Source: Hyphomicrobium sp. ghe19 (GTDB lineage: Bacteria; Pseudomonadota; Alphaproteobacteria; Rhizobiales; Hyphomicrobiaceae). Taken from it: a stretch of DNA of 64,000 nucleotides. Made by a program: the position numbers and the translations under genes. Below, piece after piece: positions 35,032-44,890 of this stretch; position 1 is the first letter of the stretch, and every line of letters starts with the position of its first letter. The notes under the pieces are model-generated. The model was not told where the DNA came from and made no database searches. It worked only from the letters and a program-made list of their open reading frames with translations. Where the stretch lies: assembly GCF_902712875.1 (NCBI RefSeq), contig NZ_LR743509.1, forward strand, positions 3,176,001 to 3,240,000. Direction: 5' to 3'.

Positions 35032-35358
35032 ATGCGATTTGATCGAGGTATTGCGGCCGCGGTCTTTCTGTCGATGATCTTGTCCGCCGCCGGAGCCCAA
35101 GCTTTCGAAACGACATCGATTGGCGGGACGAATGCGGATGGCTCGGCGCGTTATCAGGACCCGGACGAGGCGTCCGCGCTTCTGTCGCCGTTCGGCTCCG
35201 GCTCTACGCAATCGAGCACAGATACCAGTTCTAACTGGCGCGGCTCTCTCGGCGCGGGCGTCGGCTCCGGGTCTGCTTTCGGATTTACGTCGTCGCAGAA
35301 CTCGTCGAACGAGCCGAGCACGCCTTTCAACACGCCGCTACTGCGCGAACGCAACTAA
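35032..35358 (+). CDS. Small secreted Ser/Gly-rich protein
   Basis: GGAGGG precedes the ATG at 35032. A signal peptide (RGIAAAVFLSMILSAAGAQA-F) leads to a mature part of about 85 residues that is rich in S, G, T and N and lacks cysteine (SPFGSGSTQSSTDTSSNWRG, then GVGSGSAFGF). It appears disordered. Periplasmic or surface location is inferred and the function is unknown. Confidence 0.75.
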   Translation: MRFDRGIAAAVFLSMILSAAGAQAFETTSIGGTNADGSARYQDPDEASALLSPFGSGSTQSSTDTSSNWRGSLGAGVGSGSAFGFTSSQNSSNEPSTPFNTPLLRERN

Positions 35359-35379
35359 TAGCGAAGAGCGCGATACGTT

Positions 35380-35409
35380 GAGTAGCCGCGCCAATCGCGG
35401 CGGCTACTC
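35380..35409. terminator. Bidirectional hairpin overlapping the prfB stop
   Basis: GAGTAGCCGC (35380-35389) pairs exactly with GCGGCTACTC (35400-35409). The right arm includes the prfB stop codon (35404-35406). It sits 21 bases past the small secreted gene's stop and so separates convergent genes. No strong T-run is seen on either side. Confidence 0.6.
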
Positions 35410-36538
35410 GAGATCTTCGACCGTGACGGCTTCTCCGCCGCCCTTGATGCGTTGTGACAGAGCCGCTTCGATAAATTGATCGATATCGCCGTCGAGAACT
35501 TCATCCGGGTTCGTCGACTGGGCGCCGGTCCGCAAGTCCTTCACGAGCTGATACGGCTGCAGGACATACGACCTGATCTGATGTCCCCAGCCGATGTCCG
35601 TCTTCGCGGCCTGCTCGGCGTTGGCCTTGGCTTCGCGCCTCTTCAGCTCCATCTCGTACAAGCGAGCCTTGAGGCGCTTGAACGCGATGTCCTTGTTCTG
35701 ATGCTGCGAACGCTGTTCCTGCGCAAAGATGACGATGCCCGACGGCCTATGGACGAGGCGGACGGCCGATTCCGTTCTGTTGACGTGCTGACCGCCGGCG
35801 CCGGACGAACGCGCAAATGAAATGTCGACGTCCGCCGGATTGACGTCAATGTCGATCGTGTCGTCGATCACCGGATAGACCGTGACGGACGCGAAGCTCG
35901 TGTGGCGGCGCGCGTTGGAATCGAACGGCGAGATACGAACGAGGCGGTGCACGCCCGCTTCCGTCTTCAGCCAGCCGTAAGCGTTTTCGCCTTCGATCTC
36001 GAACGTCGCGGATTTGATGCCCGCTTCTTCGCCGAGGCTTTCGTCGATCAGCTTCACCTTGTAGCCGCGCCGTTCGGCCCAGCGGACGTACATGCGTGCG
36101 AGCTTCGACGCCCAGTCCTGGCTTTCGGTGCCCCCCGCACCGGCGTGCACTTCGATGTAAGTGTTCATCGCGTCGGCTTCGCCCGACAGCATCGCTTCGA
36201 TCGACCGGCGCTGCGCCTCGTGATCGATGCGCTTCAGCGCGGTTTCGCCTTCGGCGACGCTGTCGCCGTCGTTCTCGGTCTCTCCGAGCTCGATAAGAAA
36301 CAGCGCATCTTCGTAGTCGCGTTGGAGGCGCTTGAACTCAGACACGGATCGCTCGAGCGATTGCCGCTGGCGCATGACCTTCTGAGCGTTCTTCGCGTCA
36401 GTCCAGAGATTGGGGTCTTCAGCTTTCGCGTTCAGCGAGGCGAGACGGTCTTCGGCCGTCTCCCAGTCAAAGAGACCTCCTCAGGAGGGCAAACGCCTCC
36501 TGGATGCCATCGGAAAGTTTTTGCGCTTCAGCGCGCAT
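35404..36538 (-). CDS. prfB: Peptide chain release factor 2, with +1 programmed frameshift
   Basis: RF2 terminates at UGA and UAA. The main frame holds ISPFDSN (the SPF anticodon-like motif) and SSGAGGQHVN (GGQ). The complete gene starts at ATG 36538 (MRAEAQKLSDG), with GGAGG upstream, reads 23 codons, and meets an in-frame TGA at 36469-36467. The bases there are AGGAGG-TCT-CTTTGAC, so a +1 slip on CTT continues as DWETAEDRLASLNAKAEDPNLW and joins the long frame ahead of its Met at 36375. A simple caller would wrongly start at 36375. RF2 thus controls its own synthesis. It follows the PBP1A gene on the same strand. Confidence 0.95.
36466..36481 (-). promoter_or_regulatory. prfB +1 frameshift site
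   Basis: On the minus strand an internal Shine-Dalgarno AGGAGG (36481-36476), a 3-base spacer and the slip sequence CTTTGAC (36472-36466) match the classic prfB recoding signal. Low RF2 slows reading of UGA and favours the slip; ample RF2 ends translation after 23 codons. Confidence 0.95.
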
Positions 36539-36666
36539 AGCGGCCTCCGGGACCGGCTCGCGCCGGCGAACAGTGATGGATCAAAAAAACAGGTGCGGAC
36601 CTATAGAGATGTGCGGCGACGCTGTAAACGATCGCGGACGCTGCGCGGCAATCGGCGCAACGTTAA

Positions 36667-39252
36667 TTACCACATCCCATTCGGGGAAAGCGTTCCGCTA
36701 TCCGGCCGGGAGGGCGGCGGCGCGGGGCGCGCCATCCGATCTCCGAAGGGCGGTGGCGGAGGCGGCGGGGGCGAAGCGTCGGCCGTTGCGTTTGCGATGC
36801 CGATCATCGCGTAAGCGTCGTCCGGTTCTTCGTCGGGCTTGAACGCTTCCATGATGGAACTCGGGTCGTCGGCCGAGGCTCGTAATCCCGTCTTCGGATT
36901 GATGCGCACGAACTTGATGCCGGGCGGCACGCGGAACGGTGCGGCAGGCGTTGCCCCCAGCGCGTCCTGCACGAATTCGCCAAACATCGGCGCGGCGATG
37001 GCGCCGCCCGTGTTGCCTTTTCCGAGCGGCTTCGGTGTGTCGTAGCCGACGAAAACGCCGACGACCATCGTGGGCGTATAGCCGAGGAACCACACATCCT
37101 TTTCTTCGTTGGTCGTGCCGGTCTTGCCCGCAACCGGACGATTGAGAGATTTCAGAACCGTTGCCGTACCGCGCTGCACGACGCCTTCGAGGATACTCGT
37201 CATTTGATATGCAGTGTGCGGATCGATGATCTGACGACGGCCATCGACGAGTTCCGGTTCGGGCTGTCCCGCCCACCGATCGGCCATGCAGCCCATGCAC
37301 TGGCGCTCGTCATGTCGCCAGATAGTGCGGCCGTAGCGATCCTGAATCCGGTCGATCAGGGTCGAGGTGACTTCCTTGCCGCCATTCGCCAGCATGCAAT
37401 AGGCCGTCGCCATGCGGAGGAGCGTGGTCTCGCCTGCGCCGAGCGACATGGAGAGCACCGGCAGAAGATCGTCGTAGATGCCGAAGCGTCTCGCGTACTC
37501 GGTGATGACGGGCATGCCGAGATCTTGCGCGAGACGCGCGGTCATCTGGTTGCGCGAGCGCTCTATACCGAAGCGTAGTGTTTCTGGGCCCGTGGTCGAA
37601 TTCGTCTCGTAGTTCTTGGGCCGCCAGACATCCTGGCCGGCGCCCTGATCGATTTCGATCGGCGCGTCCAGAATGATCGATGTCGGCTTATAGCCGTTGT
37701 CGATTGCCGAGGCATAGACGAAGGGCTTGAAAGCGGATCCAGGCTGGCGCTTCGCTTGAATGACCCGGTCGAACTGGCTCATGTCGTAGGAGAAGCCGCC
37801 TGCGACGGCGAGGACGCGCCCGGTGTAGGGGTCCATCGCGACGAGGCCGCCGCCGACCTCCGGAATTTGCATCAGCGACCAGGCACCCTGGATGTTGGCG
37901 GCATCCTTGGGAGCAACATAGACCACGTCACCGGGCTTCAAGATATCGGCAGTCGATTTGGCGTCGATCTTCTTGGCGCCGGGACGCTTGGCCGCCCATT
38001 TCATCTCGTCGAGCGAGACCTCGACCGCCTCGCGGTCTTTGACGAGCGTCGCATCCTGCTGGCGCGCCGGCTTGAAGCCGATGATGGCCTTTGTCTTTTG
38101 GGTTTCCAGCACGACGCCGAGGCGCCATGGCTGAATATCTGACGGGCTCGGAATCTTGCCGAGCGCGATACCCCAGTCGCCTGAAATATCGATGTGGGAG
38201 ACGGGCCCGCGCCAACCTTGCGTGCGGTCGAACTTCGCGAGGCCGTTGATCAGGGCCTTCTTGGCATACTGCTGCAGTTGCGGATCAAGCGTCGTGCGGA
38301 CGGACAAGCCGCCACCGTAAAGCTTATCCTCGCCGTACTTTGCGAGAAGCGAGCGGCGCACTTCCTCGGCGAAAAATTCGGCCGTCGAGATATGCACCGC
38401 GTTGGGGCGCAGGTTGACGAGGAGCGGCTTCTTTCGGGCGGCTTCGGCTTCTTCCCGGGTTATGTAGCCGTTTTCGGCCATCTGCCCGATGATCCAATTC
38501 CGCCGCTCGGTTGCTTTTTCCTTCTGGCGGAACGGGTGGTAATTGTTCGGAGCCTTGGGAAGCGCAGCGAGGTAAGCGGCTTCCTCGATATCGAGGTCTT
38601 TCAGCTCTTTGTTGAAATAGGTGAGCGCGGCGGCGCCGACGCCATACGAGTTCATTCCGAGGAAGATCTCGTTCAGATAAAGTTCGAGGATGCGATCCTT
38701 CGAATATGCGCCCTCGATGCGGACCGCGAGGATCGCCTCCTTGATTTTGCGCTCGATCGACCGCTCGTTGGTCAGCAGGAAGTTCTTTGCGACCTGCTGC
38801 GTGATCGTGGACGCGCCCTGGGCCCGCTTGTTGGAGCCGTGGACCTTGGATTCGACGGCGGCGTAGACGGCGCGCAGAATGCCCTGAAGGTCGACGCCGC
38901 CGTGCTCGTAGAACCGGCGGTCCTCGGCCGAGAGGAAGGCACCCAGAACGCGCTTCGGGACCGTGTTGATCGGAACGAAGATGCGCCGCTCGCGGGCAAA
39001 CTCCGATATCAGCGATCCGTCATGGGCGTGGATGCGCGTCATGACCGGGGGCTCGTATTTGGACAAGCTCTCGTAATCGGGCAGATCGCGCGAGGCCTGC
39101 CAGATCAAGAACCCAGCGCCAGCAGAGCCCGCGATGAATATCAGTACGAAGGTTCCAAATGCGAACCCAAGGAAGTTGAGCAGCAGACTCCGCCGCCGCT
39201 TTTTTCTTCTCTTAGGCGCCGTTGGTGGCGGCAGCGTTGGCGCGCGCATCAA
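36667..39252 (-). CDS. mrcA: Penicillin-binding protein 1A, bifunctional
   Basis: A basic cytoplasmic tail and one membrane helix (about residues 23-52) precede a GT51 domain with catalytic Glu110 in EDRRFYEHGGVD and TITQQVAKN. A central OB-like insertion follows, then a transpeptidase domain with Ser506 in SAFK, SRN in IERSRNQMT, and KTGT in VAGKTGTT. It polymerises and crosslinks peptidoglycan on the periplasmic side. The C-terminus ends in a run of eight prolines and a Pro-rich tail. amiC lies upstream and prfB downstream on the same strand. Length (861 aa) is normal for alphaproteobacterial PBP1A. Confidence 0.96.
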   Translation of the reverse strand: MMRAPTLPPPTAPKRRKKRRRSLLLNFLGFAFGTFVLIFIAGSAGAGFLIWQASRDLPDYESLSKYEPPVMTRIHAHDGSLISEFARERRIFVPINTVPKRVLGAFLSAEDRRFYEHGGVDLQGILRAVYAAVESKVHGSNKRAQGASTITQQVAKNFLLTNERSIERKIKEAILAVRIEGAYSKDRILELYLNEIFLGMNSYGVGAAALTYFNKELKDLDIEEAAYLAALPKAPNNYHPFRQKEKATERRNWIIGQMAENGYITREEAEAARKKPLLVNLRPNAVHISTAEFFAEEVRRSLLAKYGEDKLYGGGLSVRTTLDPQLQQYAKKALINGLAKFDRTQGWRGPVSHIDISGDWGIALGKIPSPSDIQPWRLGVVLETQKTKAIIGFKPARQQDATLVKDREAVEVSLDEMKWAAKRPGAKKIDAKSTADILKPGDVVYVAPKDAANIQGAWSLMQIPEVGGGLVAMDPYTGRVLAVAGGFSYDMSQFDRVIQAKRQPGSAFKPFVYASAIDNGYKPTSIILDAPIEIDQGAGQDVWRPKNYETNSTTGPETLRFGIERSRNQMTARLAQDLGMPVITEYARRFGIYDDLLPVLSMSLGAGETTLLRMATAYCMLANGGKEVTSTLIDRIQDRYGRTIWRHDERQCMGCMADRWAGQPEPELVDGRRQIIDPHTAYQMTSILEGVVQRGTATVLKSLNRPVAGKTGTTNEEKDVWFLGYTPTMVVGVFVGYDTPKPLGKGNTGGAIAAPMFGEFVQDALGATPAAPFRVPPGIKFVRINPKTGLRASADDPSSIMEAFKPDEEPDDAYAMIGIANATADASPPPPPPPPFGDRMARPAPPPSRPDSGTLSPNGMW

Positions 39253-39413
39253 ATTCGTGATTCCGTCAGTCTGGCGCTGGCTTAGTTTTTTCGATCGATC
39301 GCGGGCCTACGTCTATTGCCGCACCGCAACAATGACAATACCCTCAGAGGCTGCGCACATTAGCACGGAATGTGGCAGCACGTCGTCCGTAGCCTATATG
39401 CCGACCCATTGCC

Positions 39414-40649
39414 TCACGGCTGCGAGGCCGTTCTCTTGTTGAAGTAAATTTGCACCGCCTCAGTGATGGCCACTGATACCCTCGATTGCCAATCGGCTGT
39501 CAACATTTGCTGTTCATCCGTCTGGTTGCTGAGATAGCCCAATTCAATGAGCACTGACGGCGCGTGCGTTTGTTTCAGCACCTTGAACGCCGCGGACCGG
39601 CGGGGAATGCGCGACATTGCAATCGTTTTGCCCAATCGCTTCGCCAAGACCTGCGAAAAATCCGCGGAGAAATTAGAAGTCTCTCTTTTGAGCAGATCTA
39701 TCAGAATGTTTTTGACCTGATCGCCGCCGCCACGATCGAAGTTTTCGATACCGGCGATGAGATCTGACGCGTTCTCTTTTTCGGCCATGATGCGCGCCTG
39801 CTCGTCGGACGCCTGTCCCGAGAGCGTATAAATTGTCGCGCCGCGGATCGTGTCCTTCGCGGTTTTCTCCTCGATTGAATCGGCGTGGAGCGAAATGAAC
39901 AGGTCGGCGGCGTTATCGGCGGAAAACTTGAGCCGATGATCGAGCGAGACGAACACGTCGTCGGCGCGGGTCATTTTGACTTCGTAAAGGCCCGTTTTCG
40001 TGAGCGCCTCCTTCAGTTGAGCCGCGACGGCGAGCACGATGGTCTTTTCGGTCACGTTGTTCGCGCCTATGGCGCCGGGATCGATGCCGCCATGTCCAGG
40101 GTCGATCACGATGACCGGCTTGCTGTGGGGCTTGCGCTTTACTTCGGAATTTTCGGGCGTGGTGGGCTCCGCATCCGGCTCGTAGGCTGCGGAATGGGTC
40201 ATCACTCCCGTCCCCGCACCGAATGATTTCGCATCGATCGGCATCAGAGCGATCGCAAGCTTAACGGCGGACGTGCCCTTAAGCCTCGACATGGTGGCTG
40301 AGTTGATCTTCACCGGCCCCTTGGTGTCGATGACGATCCGCGATTTGTTCTGAGCGAACTGGCCGTAGCGGAATGCGGAAACGAGTCCTGCCCCTTTTTG
40401 ACCGGCCGATGGGTCGAGGCGGAACGAAAGATCCGGCAAATCGAGGACGACGCGGTAGGGATTGGCGAGGGTGAAGACTTGGGCGGTCAGCCCCTCGCTC
40501 ATCGTCAATTCGAAGATCGTAGACCGCCCCGTGACAGTCAGATGCGCATCCAGCGCCTCGGCCGCATACGCCGACATGCCGGCAAGCGTCCACAGTACTG
40601 CCAGCGCCGCCGCGAGGGCGTTCCGCAAAAGTTCTACCGGGTGGCGCAT
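39414..40649 (-). CDS. amiC: N-acetylmuramoyl-L-alanine amidase AmiC-type with AMIN domain
   Basis: The start is set at ATG 40649 with GAGGGAGAG upstream; a GTG eight codons earlier is possible. A signal peptide (about residues 1-30) is followed by an AMIN domain (about 35-130, TVTGRSTIFELTMSEGLTAQVF) that targets the division septum or peptidoglycan. The zinc amidase_3 domain starts at about 175: VIDPGHGGIDPGAIG (His), the TEKTIVLAVA glutamate, and FISLHADSI (His). It cleaves stem peptides from glycan strands for daughter-cell separation. Confidence 0.93.
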   Translation of the reverse strand: MRHPVELLRNALAAALAVLWTLAGMSAYAAEALDAHLTVTGRSTIFELTMSEGLTAQVFTLANPYRVVLDLPDLSFRLDPSAGQKGAGLVSAFRYGQFAQNKSRIVIDTKGPVKINSATMSRLKGTSAVKLAIALMPIDAKSFGAGTGVMTHSAAYEPDAEPTTPENSEVKRKPHSKPVIVIDPGHGGIDPGAIGANNVTEKTIVLAVAAQLKEALTKTGLYEVKMTRADDVFVSLDHRLKFSADNAADLFISLHADSIEEKTAKDTIRGATIYTLSGQASDEQARIMAEKENASDLIAGIENFDRGGGDQVKNILIDLLKRETSNFSADFSQVLAKRLGKTIAMSRIPRRSAAFKVLKQTHAPSVLIELGYLSNQTDEQQMLTADWQSRVSVAITEAVQIYFNKRTASQP

Positions 40650-41449
40650 CGCCGAATTGCTCTCCCTCGTCACCCCAATCGCCTCGTCCCCGGCTTATCG
40701 TTAAAGCTTTGTTTTCATTCGTATTATAAAATGCTCATTGACACTGCCCGGGGACGTTTCGGCTCTAGGTTTATAGCACTTGCCAGGGCGGGGGCGACCT
40801 CGTACAGTTTGAATTGTATTCGGTGGCGTTCGAGACACACGCCTAGATGGTGTTTGTCGAATGGACGCTTGCGAAACCTGATCGGCCTGCTGCGGGGATA
40901 AAAAACTCTGCTTTCCCAGGTAATTAGGTGAGCACGGATGACACCTGCTCGAGGCTAGCGTACGTAAGTATCACGTCGCTCAGCAGGTTGCACGGCCTCG
41001 GCTTCGGGACCCCCGGCGGTCTCTTTGACGGGGCGTTAAGACTTTGTGCCGGTCGCCCCGATTTGTCAGTCGGGTAAAAGCGCGGATTGCCGGGCGACCA
41101 TTGTTGATCCATCGCGATGCCGGAAGGTGTCGAATTTTTTCACCTCGGCTGGCCGTCCCCCAATTCTGGACATGCAGCCGGGCAATACACGACAGGCCAT
41201 GACGACAGCTTGCATCATCCACCACGGCGCCGCCGAACGGACCTCGGTCCACGCGGCACCCCTATGCGTTCCCGCGCGCGCTTCGCGCAGTGGCGGGACC
41301 GGGATGATGCAGAAAGCGGCGCGGTCCCCCACCACGTTTTCAGCGCCATCAACCAAAAGCACGCGCCGCCGCGCGAATCTCGCAATCCGCTCCGTTGTTC
41401 GCGGTTCGAGATGCGAGCCGCCGCCCCGGCGCGCCAAGGAACATAAGCA
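40650..41449 (+). other. Long non-coding region and probable RNase E leader
   Basis: About 800 bases separate amiC and rne and no frame looks like protein. The amiC promoter must lie at the left; a TATAAT on the minus strand at 40728-40723 is a -10 candidate without a clear -35. The right part probably forms a long rne leader. A stem of CTCGCA (41379-41384) with TGCGAG (41412-41417), with further inner pairing, lies just before the rne ribosome site AAGGA. RNase E commonly regulates its own mRNA through its leader; that is an inference here. Confidence 0.5.
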
Positions 41450-44400
41450 ATGTCCAACACGAAAATGCTCATCGATGCCACCCACCCCGAGGAGACTCGG
41501 GTCGTGGTTCAACGGAATGGCCGGGTAGAGGAATTCGACTTCGAAAGTGCAGCCCGCAAGCTGCTTCGCGGAAATATCTATCTTGCAAAGGTGACGCGCG
41601 TTGAGCCGTCGCTTCAGGCCGCATTCGTAGACTACGGCGGGAACCGTCACGGTTTCCTTGCCTTCAACGAAATCCATCCCGACTACTATCAGATCCCTGT
41701 TGCCGACCGGCAGGCGCTTCTCGACGAGGAAGCGGCAGCCGAAGCAGAGCTCGAAGCCGCCGCGGACCGGCGCGCGGAAGCGCTTGCGCGGCGCTCGTCC
41801 TCACGCGGCGGCTCGGAAGTCGCCGAGCGGAGCGAAAGCGAAGCCAACGGCGACGATGACTTTGGCGACCACGGCCCCGATGAAGTTGGCGTCGAGACGG
41901 CGCATATCGTCGACGTCGAGGAAGACGAACATATCGAAGAGATTGGCGGCGACGAGGACGAAGAGCCGGTCAGCGTCATCGCTGCGTCGGTCGCGACCTC
42001 CGATGACGACGTTCGCTCCGAACTTCCCGCCAAGGAACGCCAGGACGCGCCGCCCGCTGCCCGCAACGACAACGATGCCGACGATGCGCCGGCTAGCGCG
42101 AGCGAAGAAGCTCATCACGACGACGCGTCCAGCGACGAGGACGATCAGCCGGATCACGACGAGAGCGACGCTGGCAGCGACGCCGACGACGAAGACCACA
42201 TCGAACACCATCATCACTCGGACCACGATCACTCCGACCACGATCACTCGGGCCACGATCACTCCCACGACCATTCCGAGCAGCACGCCTTGCGCGACGA
42301 GCGCGGCGGAGACGCAGAGGAAGGCGGCTCGGGCCGGGAATATCGCGAGGAAGCTCCTCAGCGTCAGCGCCGCCGCCCGCGGAGCTACAAGATCCAGGAA
42401 GTCATCAAGCGCCGCCAGATCATCCTCGTCCAAGTCGTCAAGGAAGAGCGCGGCAATAAGGGCGCCGCTCTCACCACCTATCTGTCGCTTGCCGGCCGCT
42501 ACACCGTTTTGATGCCCAACACCGCCCGTGGCGGCGGCATCTCACGCAAGATCACCAACCCGCAGGACCGCCGCCGGCTCAAGGCCATCGCTCAGGAACT
42601 CGAGGTTCCGGAGGGCATGGGGCTCATCATCCGCACGGCGGGTGCTGCGCGGACGAAGCAAGAGATCAAGCGCGACTTCGAATATCTGCTGAGGCTTTGG
42701 GAAAGCGTTCGCGAACTGACGCTGCAATCCACTGCCCCGAGCCTCGTTTATGAAGAAGGCGATCTGATCAAGCGGTCGATCCGCGACCTTTATAACAAGG
42801 ACGTGGAGGAGATCGTCGTCGCCGGTGAAGCGGGGCATCAGGAAGCCGCCGACTTCATGAAGATGCTCATGCCGAGCCACGCGAAGAACGTCGTTCCCTA
42901 CCGGGACCCGACACCGCTCTTCACGCGCTACGGTGTCGAGCGCCAGCTCAACGCCATGTTCCAACCGCAGGTGACGCTGCGCTCCGGCGGTTACATCGTC
43001 ATCAATCAGACGGAGGCGCTGGTCGCCATCGACGTCAACTCCGGCAAATCGACCCGCGAGTTCTCGATCGAAGAGACGGCACTCGCGACGAACCTCGAAG
43101 CGGCCGATGAAATCGCCCGGCAGTTGAAGCTCCGCGACCTTGCGGGCCTCATCGTCATCGACTTCATCGACATGGAAGAAAAGCGCAACAACCGCGCTGT
43201 CGAGCGACGTTTGAAGGACGCTCTTCGTTTCGATCGCGCGCGCATCCAGCTCGGCCGCATTTCGCACTTCGGCCTCATGGAAATGTCGCGGCAGCGGCTC
43301 CGAACAGGCGTGCTCGAGGGCTCGACCTCGCAGTGTCCGCATTGCCAAGGCACAGGCATCATCCGTTCGACCGAAAGCATCGCGCTCGCGGTGCTCCGCG
43401 GTCTTGAAGACGCAATCACGGCGGGAGCGACCGGCCCGCTGACCGCGACGACGACGCCAGCCGTCGCGCTTTACATCCTCAACAGCAAACGTGCCTATGT
43501 CACCGACATGGAAGCCCGTCACGGCCACACGATCACCGTGCTCGGCAGCGATCGGATCCAGGGCGCGAACTTCACTGTCGAACGTGGCGGCGCGGCTGCA
43601 CCTGTGCGGCGCGTCGAGCGTGCGGCCGTCAATATGGATTGGGGCTTCGACGGCGAAGAAGATGCGCCCTCCTTCGAAGGCGGCGAGATCGAAATTACGC
43701 CCAGCGCGGATGATGCCGACGAAGAAGCTACCGCCCGCGAAGGCAGCCGTGGTGACGGCGACGAAAGTGGCGGCCGGCGCGGCCGTCGCCGCCGTCGTCG
43801 TGGACGCGGCGGACGGGATCGCGGCGAAGGCCGCGAGCGCGAGTCGTTCGAGCCACGCGGAGATGCCGAAGGCGCAATTGCTGCCGGGCCTCATACCCAC
43901 TCACCGGCCCAATCGCAGGGCGACGACGATGTCGAAGCCGGTGGCGGCGACGATGAAGATCACGATGGCCAGCCGTCGGTGGACGGCACGACCTTCGGAG
44001 CGGAAGGCAGCGGCGACAAGCCGGGCCGGCGCCGTCGCAGAGGCCGCCGTGGCGGCCGTCGCGGCAGAGAACGCGGTCGCGAGGGCTCGAGCCCGGGGAC
44101 CGAAGGCAGCGACGCCGTAAGCTACGGTGGAGAGCAGCCGGACATCGTCGACGTCGAAGCGTTCGAACCTGACGTTGAGGACGGTATCGAGGCTGGCGAA
44201 CCCGCTGAGGCGAGACACGCTCCTCGCAGCGCGCGGGCAGAAGGCAAGTCTGCCGGTTCAGGCGACAGATCCAGCGGTGGAGGTCATCGGCCGCGCCGTA
44301 TTTGGGACGTTGCATCTGAGCCCTCGGGCGAAGGTGAAGGCGAACCAGTGGAGGCCGCGGCTTCTGCTCCGGCTGTCGCGGCGCCTGCGGTCATGGCTCC

Positions 44401-44632
44401 GGCTGTCGAACCGAAGGTCGAGGCGCCTGTGGTTGAAACTCCGCGCGTCGCCGAAGAGAGCGCGCCCGCTCCGGTGACTTCGCTACGGCGCCGTCACGAA
44501 GTCGGATCGAGCGAGCCGCGCATCGAGCGCGTTGTCGTTCGGCCCGGCGAGGAGATCGACGGTACGGTTGCGGAAGCTCAAGCTGTTCCTCAGCGCAAGG
44601 GCTGGTGGCAGAGAAAGTTCAGCGGCGAATAA
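41450..44632 (+). CDS. rne: Ribonuclease E, with long acidic and His-rich insert in the S1 domain
   Basis: The N-terminal KMLIDATHPEETRVVVQRNGRVEEFDFE opens the RNase E/G core. The S1 domain is split by an insert from about residue 85 to 310 that is acidic and includes 14 His within residues 250-279. The S1 part resumes at RSYKIQEVIKRRQIILVQVVKEERGNKGA. Catalytic aspartates are in VAIDVNSGKST and IVIDFIDMEEKRN; the zinc-link is CPHCQGTG. The C-terminal 350 residues are disordered with Arg-rich RNA-binding blocks (GRRGRRRRRRGRGGRDRG) and end WWQRKFSGE, as in other alphaproteobacterial enzymes. It is the main mRNA-decay and rRNA-processing endonuclease. Confidence 0.97.
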   Translation: MSNTKMLIDATHPEETRVVVQRNGRVEEFDFESAARKLLRGNIYLAKVTRVEPSLQAAFVDYGGNRHGFLAFNEIHPDYYQIPVADRQALLDEEAAAEAELEAAADRRAEALARRSSSRGGSEVAERSESEANGDDDFGDHGPDEVGVETAHIVDVEEDEHIEEIGGDEDEEPVSVIAASVATSDDDVRSELPAKERQDAPPAARNDNDADDAPASASEEAHHDDASSDEDDQPDHDESDAGSDADDEDHIEHHHHSDHDHSDHDHSGHDHSHDHSEQHALRDERGGDAEEGGSGREYREEAPQRQRRRPRSYKIQEVIKRRQIILVQVVKEERGNKGAALTTYLSLAGRYTVLMPNTARGGGISRKITNPQDRRRLKAIAQELEVPEGMGLIIRTAGAARTKQEIKRDFEYLLRLWESVRELTLQSTAPSLVYEEGDLIKRSIRDLYNKDVEEIVVAGEAGHQEAADFMKMLMPSHAKNVVPYRDPTPLFTRYGVERQLNAMFQPQVTLRSGGYIVINQTEALVAIDVNSGKSTREFSIEETALATNLEAADEIARQLKLRDLAGLIVIDFIDMEEKRNNRAVERRLKDALRFDRARIQLGRISHFGLMEMSRQRLRTGVLEGSTSQCPHCQGTGIIRSTESIALAVLRGLEDAITAGATGPLTATTTPAVALYILNSKRAYVTDMEARHGHTITVLGSDRIQGANFTVERGGAAAPVRRVERAAVNMDWGFDGEEDAPSFEGGEIEITPSADDADEEATAREGSRGDGDESGGRRGRRRRRRGRGGRDRGEGRERESFEPRGDAEGAIAAGPHTHSPAQSQGDDDVEAGGGDDEDHDGQPSVDGTTFGAEGSGDKPGRRRRRGRRGGRRGRERGREGSSPGTEGSDAVSYGGEQPDIVDVEAFEPDVEDGIEAGEPAEARHAPRSARAEGKSAGSGDRSSGGGHRPRRIWDVASEPSGEGEGEPVEAAASAPAVAAPAVMAPAVEPKVEAPVVETPRVAEESAPAPVTSLRRRHEVGSSEPRIERVVVRPGEEIDGTVAEAQAVPQRKGWWQRKFSGE

Positions 44633-44640
44633 TGATCGGG

Positions 44641-44670
44641 AGAGGTTGAAGCAGGTGCTTCAGCCTCTTT
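44641..44670 (+). terminator. rne terminator
   Basis: AGAGGTTGAAGC (44641-44652) pairs with GCTTCAGCCTCT (44657-44668), 12 pairs with one G-T wobble, over a 4-base loop, followed by TTTCC. It begins nine bases after the rne stop. Confidence 0.85.
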
Positions 44671-44890
44671 CCTACTGCCGAGCGTGGCCCATCGGGCGTC
44701 ACAGATCGACGGCGCTGAAAGCGTTGGATAATGTCCATTCGGCTTTCGTCATTCTCACTTGTCACGCGAATGCCCTAAAGTGATGACTGATGCGGTAATC
44801 GTTTGCGTCGTATTTGACCCCGCCGGGCTTGCTGCCTAGTTTGACCGCGCGTGGCGTCTCGACAGGTTCATCGAGATCGGGGCACATCCA

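Noticed and set aside
41626..42433. Frames over the RNase E insert on both strands (for example 41658-42512 plus, 41801-42433 minus)
   Set aside because: They arise from low-complexity GAC/GAA/CAC codons of the acidic insert read in other frames.
42542..43900. 452-codon minus-strand frame
   Set aside because: It is antisense to the RNase E catalytic core, which is unmistakable on the plus strand.
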